NCBI GenBank assembly: GCA_003024985.2
Contig: PXIH01S0045127.1
Direction: 5' to 3' (one strand)
Source of the DNA: Euperipatoides rowelli
Lineage: Eukaryota > Onychophora > Udeonychophora > Euonychophora > Peripatopsidae
DNA: 10,173 bases
Position 1 is the first letter of the stretch. Each line of letters starts with the position of its first letter. Below, piece after piece: positions 1 through 7,030 of the stretch. Position numbers and translations under genes: made by a program. Under the pieces are notes generated by a model. That model did no database searches. It was not told the origin of the DNA and saw only the letters and a program-made list of their open reading frames with translations.

Positions 1-83
1 GGACAGGTATAAAATATTTCCGGGGCAAAGCTCTGAATTCCTGATGAATCCCGGAGAATCCTGGACGGTTGGGAACCCTAACT
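1..83. repeat. Possible edge of an interspersed repeat
   Basis: This stretch is richer in GC than the sequence after it. On the minus strand it contains several short CCGG/GGATT-like words (TCCAGGATT, CCGGGATT, CAGGAATT, CCCCGGAAAT) at roughly regular spacing. Such internally repetitive, CCGGGATT-rich sequence resembles a class of dispersed repeats seen in many animal genomes, but I cannot name a family. It runs off the left edge of the window, and no coding frame is visible. The call rests on composition and word recurrence only. Confidence 0.3.
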
Positions 84-399
84 CTATATCCAAAAGCTTA
101 CACCTAGTGATTTTGAGTTTGATATGTCATCATTAAGACATGAAAAATTAACATTTAAAGTACCACTCTTTTTACCGTATATTTATTTATTTATTGATCA
201 AAGAAAAAATTGGCAAAATGGTAATTCTTTTTAATTGATTACCATTAAATTAAATAGGTAATCGAGACCCTTTCTCAAGTGTCCACCTAATCATCTTCTC
301 TTTCGTTATTTCTCTCAACACTCCTTGAAAGGGTCTTACATATCTACTTACTCTAAAGGGCTTATGATCAATCAACAAGGATAACTCTACACATTATTA
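84..399. other. Gene-free AT-rich stretch with two inverted repeats
   Basis: No coding match is seen on either strand. The stretch follows the point where the capsid pseudogene stops being readable, so it may be the decayed remainder of that gene or flanking host DNA. It holds two inverted repeats. One is a 9-bp perfect stem (217-225 with 238-246, AATGGTAAT/ATTACCATT). The other is a 10-bp perfect stem (265-274 with 327-336, AGACCCTTTC/GAAAGGGTCT) whose inner flanks are partly complementary. Neither looks like a bacterial-type terminator. Confidence 0.45.
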
Positions 400-1021
400 C
401 TAACGAATCGAGTTTCTTTTATATTGGCCAAACCATATTTTCATAGATACGCTATTCAATAAATGTTTCGATTGAAAAAAGATATTACTATGAATAGGTC
501 CCAAGAGTTCTACACTTTTACTATATATTTAAAAAATTCTCCTCTTTAAGCATAACCATCGTTATTAGTATCAGTAGCATCCATATGTCCTGCACTATCT
601 TTAAAAAATAAGGCATTACTGAGTTGACTAGTGATTGCATATTCTCCATAATTGAGCAAAGTTTCGATTAGAGCTCGATAGGGATAGTATGGGAGACAAT
701 TGTATCATTTATAGTAACAATAATTTCATTGAATAATTAATGTAAAATTAAATTTATTGGAGCTACATCACTGGTTGGTTTTAAATCTTATTTTCCATTC
801 ACAATTTTGCATTTAACATAAAGTCTGGTATGATTTAAATCTACATATTGTTCACCACTTGCTTAAATTAGAAAATCGATTGATGCTGAAGCTGTGAGAG
901 AAGATACAGGTATGTATTCCACCCATTGTCCTTTGAGGATTGAAGTTTATGTACTAGGTACAGTAAAAAGATCCAATTCAGATTTAGCGCACTCACAAGA
1001 ATGATGATTTATTAATGACAT
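400..1021 (-). pseudogene. F54H12.2-family Polinton capsid protein, N-terminal part, broken
   Basis: The frame opens at an ATG (1021-1019), 30 bases after the preceding gene's stop. Its start carries the family hallmark CECAKSELDLF, followed by WVEYIPVSS, and later YPYRALIETLLNYGEYA and LGPIHSNIFFQ. These match proteins annotated as F54H12.2-like in animal genomes, which derive from Polinton/adintovirus capsid proteins. I believe this is the double jelly-roll major capsid protein, but that major/minor assignment is from memory. In-frame stops lie at 947-949, 863-865, 788-790, 737-739 and 546-548. Frameshifts occur near 688 and near 515, and the readable sequence ends at a TAG (402-400). Family members run to roughly 480 residues, so the C-terminal half is missing or unrecognisable. 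The gene cannot make a protein. Confidence 0.87.
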
Positions 1022-1051
1022 TTTTTATTGTTAGAGAAAAATATTGTTATA

Positions 1052-1447
1052 CTAGTTTTTCTCTTCTTCTGACTTGTATGAAATATTTTTAATAATGAAG
1101 CATTTGAACAGAGACGTTTGTTTTATTGTTTCCAGTAGATTAAGATCTTTTCTAACCCCTTCTTGATTAGTAATGATAGATGAAATTTTTCGTCTAACAT
1201 CTTGCATAACACCACTAGTGACAACTTTAGCCGCGGTGATAAGATGAGGTTTTAAAGTAGTAGCAGCATTACTTAATTTAGGTGTTATGTATCTTACTCC
1301 TTTACTCATTAGAGGAACTACTTTTCTAAATAAACTACTGAAAAAGGATCCCAATCCATATCCGTACTGTACAGGACTTCCTCTGAACACATCAAAATCA
1401 CCACCTCCTACTTGTCTATTGTAATAGTCTATATAGGGATTATTCAT
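1052..1447 (-). CDS. Small GYG-rich virion-type protein of Polinton
   Basis: An uninterrupted 131-codon frame starts at an ATG two bases after the stop of the penton fragment upstream, the tight packing expected in a Polinton. The N-terminus has a short Tyr/Asn-rich stretch, then QVGGG (about residues 12-16), GYGLGSFFSSLFRKVVPLMS (about 29-48) and a basic, amphipathic body ending in a charged tail (KSEEEKN). A small protein with a GGG motif and a GxGxGSF-(x)4-LFRxxxPL segment recurs beside capsid genes in Polintons and adintoviruses. It is usually likened to adenovirus core or membrane-active minor virion proteins (pX/VI type). The role is inferred from family and position only. It is notable for having no break while both neighbouring capsid genes are wrecked. 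Expression is doubtful. Confidence 0.72.
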   Translation of the reverse strand: MNNPYIDYYNRQVGGGDFDVFRGSPVQYGYGLGSFFSSLFRKVVPLMSKGVRYITPKLSNAATTLKPHLITAAKVVTSGVMQDVRRKISSIITNQEGVRKDLNLLETIKQTSLFKCFIIKNISYKSEEEKN

Positions 1448-1449
1448 AA

Positions 1450-1980
1450 TTATTCAAAATAAGATGAATGACACAAACGGAAATGAAGTTTAAGTGAAAT
1501 TTTGCCGTAACTAAATTGAATTGGAGTACCTGTATCATCTCTGATATCGATTTCTATAGTGTCAAATAATTGTCTAGGTACCGGTAAATAATGAGGAATA
1601 TCGAATCTTTTATTCACCATACAATTTTGTTTTTCAGTGTCTATAGGTAATGTCCAAAGAAGCAGAGAATGAGTATGCATACATACCTCTATTTATATCA
1701 CTGGGATATTTACTCTCCAATCGAAATTCTCTATTAAAATCATTTTTATAAAATGATGTATTTTTTCTTTATGATTGAATAGAATAGAATCCTTTCTGCA
1801 TAACATGTATTTTTAAACGGATCCACTCTAGCTTTTTAAATCCTAGCAGTCTACATATATGATGTGGTAGTTGTAATTCAGAAAATATATAAATTCCATG
1901 TGAATCAATAAAAGATAGATTATCACTAGCAATAATACGAGTTTTAAAATTAAAATTTCGAATTTCAAATCTAAAATTAG
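1450..1980 (-). pseudogene. Polinton penton-type minor capsid protein, C-terminal part, broken
   Basis: Two frames together cover the C-terminal half of the single jelly-roll minor capsid (penton-like) protein of Polintons. The first, about 1977-1678, shows FSELQLPHHICRLLGF and KYPSDINRGMY. The second, 1692-1450, shows LPIDTEKQN, then FDIPHYLPVPRQLFDTIEID, DDTGTP and LKLHFR near the end. The family signature is an NPHY-(V/L)PV segment followed by F-x-T-I-E-I and a terminal LHFR. A TAA (1771-1769) interrupts the first frame. A frameshift near 1680, apparently with about ten codons lost, joins the two. The N-terminal half is absent: upstream sequence is immediately the end of the integrase. The gene ends at a TAA (1452-1450), two bases before the next start. 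Confidence 0.82.
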
Positions 1981-3060
1981 TTAGTAAGGTAATATAAAAA
2001 TGAGAAATAATTTTTTCAAGTCTTTTTCAGAAACCCAAGAATTAAATGAAGAAGGATAACCTTGCCACTTGATGAAATAATATTTTTTTCTCCCTATTTT
2101 TCTTTTTTTAATATTTCTTCAATAATAATCACTACTATCCTTTTTTCAGCTTGTAGTTCTTCTTGATAATTAGTTCCATCAATGACTTCATCATTCAAAT
2201 CTTTGATTTTATATACCCGTGGCACACTAGGCATCCGTTCCATAATAATAAATATTTTTTGAGTACAATTAGGGAGATAACCTTTTTCAAAAGTTCTTTT
2301 CATTTTAGAAATTCTAACTTGTTGCCCGATTTTAAATTTAAAAGATTGTGATTCATCCCAAACTTTATCTTTATATAAAGTTCTATAAACTTGTTTTTCA
2401 GTATTCTTATTCACTTCTATTGGACTTCTTTGAAAACTTCTATGAAAAGTATGATTATAACTTTCCATCAATTGAGATAAGACAACTAATTAAGTTAAAG
2501 TATTTTTGGTGGTAAAATATCTCCACATACGAGTCTTTAACATATCATTGAAACGTTCTACTTCTGCAGCTTTTAATTCAGATTTAGTAATAAAGAAATG
2601 AATATTATTTTCTTTTAAATAAATTTCAAAGATGCGATTCTTAAATTCCTTCCATCATCTGTCTGGATCTTATTAGGTTTACATACTATAATTTTTTGAA
2701 AAGTTATTAAAATTTCTTGACTGGTTTTAGTTTACATAGGTAGAGCCCGAGTCTTTCTGGAAAAGACATCAATACAAGTCAAAAGATATTTATAACCAGA
2801 ATTATATTTAGAAATATTTTGTAAATCGACTCTGTCGGCTTGAAATTGATCATCGATTCGATGTACAATCATCTTTCTCCGTTTAAATTTTTTTCTAACA
2901 GGTTTATGAAGTGTATAGCATCTTGAGTTTAAAACCAATTAATAAATTTAGATTTATTATATGGTATGCCTGCATACATTGCCCGACGAAAAGTTTGTTT
3001 CCCTGCTAGACTGCCTACTTATTTTGGGTTGTAATATTTTTCGATCAACAATTTTTCCAT
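1981..3060 (-). pseudogene. Polinton DDE integrase with chromodomain, broken
   Basis: The reading starts at an ATG (3060-3058), giving a typical Polinton integrase N-terminus with KYYNPK, then a basic linker (HKPVRKKFKRRK). The rve core shows all three catalytic acidic residues: D in QFQADRVDL (2836-2834), D in QTDDG (2659-2657) and E in AEVERFNDMLKTRMWRYF (2558-2556), with about 33 residues between the last two. A C-terminal chromodomain follows (KKYYFIKWQGYPSSFNSWV), ending at TAA 1983-1981. The span of about 360 codons is near the family's usual size. Breaks seen are a stop in the N-terminal region (PK*VG), one or more frameshifts with a stop around 2925-2980, stops at 2734-2732 and 2492-2490, a one-base frameshift near 2650 right after QTDDG, and another near 2100 in an A-rich run just before the chromodomain. 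The gene once inserted the element into the host genome and is now dead. Confidence 0.92.
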
Positions 3061-3163
3061 TTTATTTTTATTACAACATGTAATATTAATTTCCAAACAT
3101 CTGATTCGAATCAAATTATAAAAATAATAAATAAATAACTTAACATGGATCTTTATATTTTCC
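3061..3163. other. Short AT-rich gap between two Polinton-linked frames
   Basis: About 100 AT-rich bases separate the integrase start from the stop of the unrecognised frame. No motif is recognised. The gap would hold the integrase promoter if the element were active. Confidence 0.4.
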
Positions 3164-3550
3164 CTATAAATATTGAATAACTATATTGATCATTGGATAA
3201 TGTATTGTATAGTGCCAATCACTAGAAAAAATGTATGCTTTGATTTTAGGAGTCCACTCTTGTTTAAATTTAAAATTTTCATGTTCTAAATTGAGATCTT
3301 TACAAAAGAGTTTATAAATTTCTCTAACTTTATCTAATGTATCGTAATGAAGTACTGAACAAACTCGACAACTATCCCAATCTGTATCAAGACACCATTG
3401 AGGTTTTAAATCTTTTGTTACATAGATCTCCGCATATAGCTGAATAAAGAGCTCGTCTTTTTCTACACTATTTATTTCTGCTCCAAAAGCTAGCATTGAT
3501 TTTATAAGTCTAGATGAACCGGCACACCTCCAATTACTTAGACATACCAT
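3164..3550 (-). CDS. Unrecognised 128-codon protein beside the integrase
   Basis: An unbroken frame begins at an ATG (3550-3548), with an in-frame TAA three codons further upstream. I do not recognise the family. The product is rich in Trp and Cys (WRC, QWCLD, WDSCRVC, SSDWHY). Its middle, DWDSCRVCSVLHYDTLDKVR, followed by a Lys-rich helix-like stretch (REIYKLFCKDL), looks like genuine protein rather than chance translation of AT-rich DNA. There is no obvious signal peptide or membrane segment. It is on the same strand as the Polinton genes, about 100 bases before the integrase start, so it is probably an accessory Polinton gene. It could instead be an exon of a host or captured gene: GTAAGA and GTAAGT donor-like words lie upstream on the same strand. 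It shows no break, unlike the integrase. Confidence 0.5.
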   Translation of the reverse strand: MVCLSNWRCAGSSRLIKSMLAFGAEINSVEKDELFIQLYAEIYVTKDLKPQWCLDTDWDSCRVCSVLHYDTLDKVREIYKLFCKDLNLEHENFKFKQEWTPKIKAYIFSSDWHYTIHYPMINIVIQYL

Positions 3551-3745
3551 GATGTCTTAGCTTCAACACTTACAATTAAAATGATTTTAAAAAACAAAAA
3601 TAATGAATTAAATAGTCTTACCTTGATTCTAATTGGTTCTTTTACTGGTGTGAAAATTATTAGAAATAAATACAAAAAGATTAAAAAAAACATTTATTTA
3701 ACATACATAGCATGTATTTACAAGTAAAATTTTTCACATCTACTC
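3551..3745. other. AT-rich spacer, no gene seen
   Basis: This is AT-rich sequence between the unrecognised frame and the repeat block. On the minus strand it contains an AATAAA word (near 3692-3697) and a stretch of about 40 codons open in one frame that includes donor-like GTAAGA. Neither is enough to call an exon or a polyadenylation site. Confidence 0.35.
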
Positions 3746-4640
3746 TAATATGCTCGAAATTGTATGAACTCGAGGGTGGGCGGGGCAAACAGGCAAAAAA
3801 AAAAAAAAACATTTGAAAAAATAATACAAGTATTTTGCACATCATTCTGTGCACCTTAATAATGTCACAGTTAAATGAAACTCAGTAGGTGTGATGTCAT
3901 CTACCTCTACTATATAAGTTCCAAAGCTTGAGGTCATAAGTCCTCGGGGGTGGGCGGGGCACTCGGCAAAAATTGGAAAATATTAAAAAAAAAATGCTCT
4001 AAGTTGATGGCTCATCATTCTGTGCATGCCTATGACATCACAAACTACCTAGAATTCATTCCTGAACACATCCCCATCGAAAACTTAAAAGCAAAATTGG
4101 CAGCCATATTGGATTTAGCAAAATGTCCCAAAATGCATCAGTAACACTCCAAAGCATTCTGGGTACTCGGGTACGATGATTTCCAAAGTTTGTCTTTGGA
4201 AAACTCGGAAATGACATCACAATATGCAATTTACTCTAATTAGGGGGGTATCCCCATACACAAAAGTTTAGGAATTATCAGAAAACTTCAAAAATGGTCG
4301 GAAATCATCGGAAATGACCAAACATTTCCGAATATTACTGAAATGTACCATAGATGATGTCAAAGTTGGGTATTTTAATATGTAAATGATCCACACCCTT
4401 AAGTAAATGCCCAAACATTACTGAACATTGCTAAACATTACCAAAGAAGACGACATAGTCTAGTACACATATTCAAATGAGATCACCCATTGCATTCTGG
4501 GAAAAAGCATTGTTGATGATGTCAGGTTTTTCATTGTTGTTGCAATGCATTGTGGGTGCTCGATTCTGATTGGTTTGGACAGAACCGGCTATTTTACACT
4601 ACTTATGTGTAGTGAGTCTCATAATAATAATAATATAGGG
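3746..4640. repeat. Block of diverged short repeats with GC boxes
   Basis: About 0.9 kb unlike its surroundings, built from recurring words. GGGTGGGCGGGGCA occurs at 3774-3787 and 3948-3961. ATCATTCTGTGCA occurs at 3841-3853 and 4014-4026. TGATGTCA or TGACATCA occurs at 3892, 4033, 4212, 4355 and 4517. GCATTCTGGG or GCATTGTGGG occurs three times (near 4154, 4493 and 4547). AACATT-type units sit close together at 4412-4447. The matching offsets of 173-174 bases for the first two words show a diverged tandem duplication at about 3772-4120. I cannot assign a named repeat family. A 64-codon plus-strand frame at 3950-4144 lies wholly inside the block and looks incidental. Confidence 0.65.
4180..4202. 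repeat. Perfect 9-bp hairpin
   Basis: TTTCCAAAG (4180-4188) pairs with CTTTGGAAA (4194-4202) around a 5-base loop. It lies inside the diverged repeat block. No function can be assigned. Confidence 0.6.
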
Positions 4641-4719
4641 GACAACCTGCCTCAGAACAAGTACAACATATCCAATATAGGCTAAACTAATAATAAATGA
4701 GGAAATTAAGACTGGCTAC

Positions 4720-4908
4720 CTTTATAGAACATTCCATTTTTTCAGTTTGATATCCTGTGAAACATTTATCATGAAACCATTTGAAAGTATCTGCGATATT
4801 TTTTAGACTGGGTATCAGATTAAAAGGTGGTGGCATGGATGTGTAATCTTCAAAGAAGTCCAGCTTTACTAAGGAACGAGCAAATTTCCATTCTAAATCC
4901 GTATTATT
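4720..4908 (-). CDS. TRPC-type cation channel, internal exon with the TRP domain
   Basis: This 189-bp exon is exactly 63 codons with both boundaries in phase 0. The acceptor is TTTTTAG ending at 4909 and the donor is AAG|GTAGCC, with GT at 4719-4718. The translation has EWKFAR at residues 6-11, the TRP box 1 form used by TRPC-subfamily channels. MPPPFNLIPS follows at residues 25-34 (TRP box 2), with the family's usual 13-residue spacing. This segment follows transmembrane helix S6 and forms the cytosolic TRP helix that couples to gating. The remaining residues (LKNIADTFKWFHDKCF onwards) are less familiar and may be lineage-specific. Upstream exons should lie at higher coordinates and the C-tail exons at lower ones, but I found none in the window. 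No stop or frameshift is present, so it is probably a functional exon. Confidence 0.85.
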
Positions 4909-5033
4909 CTAAAAATTATATATAATGATAAATATTAAACTCGACTATTTATTTGAATTTGTTATAAATGATGGCAATATATNCTCCATTTCATTGCTTC
5001 TTGCTAGTACTAGTGAATTCTCTGTCTGCTCAC

Positions 5034-5180
5034 ATTATTATTATTAGGATGAAGATGATGATAATTATGATGATGATGATGAAATGATGATTATTGTGAT
5101 TATGATGATTATTATGACGATCATTATAATGATTATTATGATGATTATTGTGATTATTGTTATGATGATTTAATTATTAG
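5034..5180. repeat. Compound GAT/ATT microsatellite
   Basis: The stretch is composed of imperfect GAT, ATT and GATTATT units, including a pure run of four to five GAT units near 5068-5083. It lies just upstream of the TRPC exon on the minus strand, so it is probably intronic. A shorter (ATA) run lies at 4621-4635. Confidence 0.85.
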
Positions 5181-6122
5181 TAGTATTGTTATCTGCTATT
5201 TTAAGTATAAAACTTAATTAATAGCACCATATCAACAGCAACTAGTCTCACTTATTAATATTCAACTAGTTACTTGTCTAATATTTGGACCATAAATTGC
5301 TAATGGTTATTGAAAATTGGCAAATTATTATTTTTTTTTTTTGCTAGAATAAAATGTTTAATCCAGTCAGGAATTATAGCCAAATTAGTAGACACATACT
5401 AAATTCTTTTAGAGACTAATTTATTGTGTGTGGGTTTTTTTTAACAACTAATCATTCTTAATAAAGAGCTATTCTAAAATAAATAGAAGTCATCTCAGGC
5501 TACTTTAACATGGAACTTGATCAACAGTTGAATCTTGGACAATACCTTTTGCAAGGACATTTTCATACTTAACTCAACCACTATTATTCATACTGGCTAA
5601 GCCATGGTTGGGCCTTATTCAATGAGCTTGCAAATACTTTCCTTGTTCAACCGCATCTGAGTCATATGAGATTTTTATCCTTCAGTAGATCCTGTATAAC
5701 TTTTCTGTTTAAAAAAACATCAAAACAATATGATGTTTGTTGCCTTATTAAAGTACATTATTAAGTTTTAATAATAGCTTACAACCTCACAATGAAATAG
5801 TAGTGGTAGTTTGCAGTTTCAAAAAACCGATTCAATTATGTTCTTAAATTTTGTATTCAAATGATGCACACATTTAAAATGGCAGTAATAGATATGGTAT
5901 CGTCATAATGTAACTGTTTCATTCAGAAATTTAAAGTATTTTTTTCAGCTCAAAAATAGTATGGTAATAAGTTATATATCATTTCTTTTGTATGATTCCT
6001 TTAGCTTGAATTGATCGTTTTTTCAGAACATTGATTAGATATATCCTAAAGTTTGTGAAATTGTGACGATCATTTTGGTATGAGGATGCTAAAGATAATG
6101 GGTAATTAAAGCTGGTTTTCTG
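5181..6122. other. Presumed intron, no gene seen
   Basis: AT-rich sequence with poly-T runs (5331-5342, 5437-5443) and no frame or motif that I recognise. It lies on the 5' side of the minus-strand TRPC exon, so it is probably intronic. Confidence 0.4.
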
Positions 6123-6195
6123 TTAGCTTATTTATCAAGAAAGAAAAAAGATGTTTTTTTAAAAACTATTACACATCTTTTTTTTTACAAGCTAA
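6123..6195. repeat. Two-part inverted repeat
   Basis: An outer 7-bp stem (TTAGCTT 6123-6129 with AAGCTAA 6189-6195) encloses an inner 11-bp perfect stem (AAAAAAGATGT 6144-6154 with ACATCTTTTTT 6173-6183). The arms are A/T-runs, so part of the match is expected by chance. It could be the relic of a small foldback element. Confidence 0.45.
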
Positions 6196-6246
6196 AATGT
6201 TTACATCTACTGACTATCCACATTTGAGATGAAGTTGTGTTTGTAT

Positions 6247-6345
6247 AGCTTAAAGTAAATTAACCTAGTCGAGACAAGAATAAAATGATTAATGAAACGT
6301 GAAATCTTTGCCCAAGATTGAGACGTGGGTTCGAATGCGGTCCAA
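6247..6345 (+). repeat. Possible tRNA-derived SINE head
   Basis: GGTTCGAAT at 6328-6336 matches the RNA polymerase III B box over nine bases. A TAGCTTAAAGT word at 6247 is only loosely like an A box, and the spacing of about 80 bases is longer than in a tRNA gene. No cloverleaf can be drawn. The most likely reading is a decayed tRNA-derived SINE. Its body may continue to about 6500, where ordinary AT-rich sequence resumes. Confidence 0.3.
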
Positions 6346-6977
6346 ATAATTGTCCGTTGAAAAAGGGCCTTTAACAGATAAACTTTCCATGTAATATGGA
6401 GTTAAATTAATATAATTACATTTTGAAGAAAAATGAGAACTCTTTAATCTAAAAGGTCCCTCTGATGGTTTATTTTAGGGTGAGGAGCAGGGAACTACGG
6501 CTATTATTTAAATTAAATTTTTAGCTATTAAAATGACTTTTATTATCTTTATACATATTTCATTGCTAAAATTTCAACAAACAATATCCATTATTCTTCA
6601 TCCCACATTCACTAGAAATAAATTTCTGGATGGGACTAACAATAAAAAAAGTACAATATCTACAACAAAGGTGCAAAGTAGTGAAAATAAAAAAATGTAC
6701 AAGATCCAAATTAGATTGGGTGCCACTCTGAACTTGAGACAAACCTTGTTCTCATGAACAACCTTATATTTTTAACTTATTGTTATATTCAACTTTTTAA
6801 ATTTAGTTTTATTTTGCACAAAAATATATATTTAAATCATCAGTGTTAAAATCTAAGTTTTATACAATGTTAGAAAAAACTGATTGTCATCTATTATATC
6901 ATCTTAAACACAAATCAAAGAAAGATCTGGTGTTTGCTTTGATTTCTGTTTAATTTGATGTAATAGATAATGTAATC
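6346..6977. other. No gene recognised
   Basis: AT-rich sequence. A 74-codon plus-strand frame (6533-6757) is present, but its Ile/Thr/Lys-rich translation matches nothing I know and reads as chance. The first 150 bases may be SINE body. Confidence 0.4.
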
Positions 6978-7030
6978 AGCAGTAGCGGCTAGCGCATGGT
7001 GGACTCTGGGATGGAGCCCCTCCCAAAAAA
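6978..7030 (+). mobile_element. Possible hAT-type transposon terminus
   Basis: A GC- and CpG-containing patch beginning CAGTAGCGGCTAGCGCATGG stands out in AT-rich DNA. hAT elements often begin CAG(T/C)GGCGGCT..., followed by G-rich sequence, which fits GGTGGACTCTGGGATGGAG here. I found no matching inverted end and no clear 8-bp target duplication, so this may be a solo end or a chance resemblance. The TAGCGCATGGTGG word also resembles a tRNA A box, so a SINE head is an alternative. Confidence 0.25.

Noticed and set aside
2163-2351. Plus-strand 62-codon frame
   Set aside because: It lies antisense within the integrase C-terminal core, and its translation is an Ile/Phe-rich shadow.
3950-4144. 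Plus-strand 64-codon frame with ATG
   Set aside because: It sits entirely in the diverged repeat block, overlaps the GC box and repeated words, and matches no family.
4597-4614. CACTAC/GTAGTG inverted repeat as a Polinton end
   Set aside because: Only a 6-bp stem. Polinton ends are long terminal repeats, and no partner is visible at the other side of the relic.
5034-5180. Regularly spaced direct repeats that might suggest a CRISPR-like array
   Set aside because: It is a degenerate trinucleotide microsatellite without conserved repeats and unique spacers, in a eukaryotic context.
6311-6345. tRNA gene
   Set aside because: Only the B box fits; acceptor, D and anticodon stems cannot be formed.
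6533-6757. Plus-strand 74-codon frame
   Set aside because: Low-complexity Ile/Thr/Lys translation with no motif; expected by chance in such DNA.
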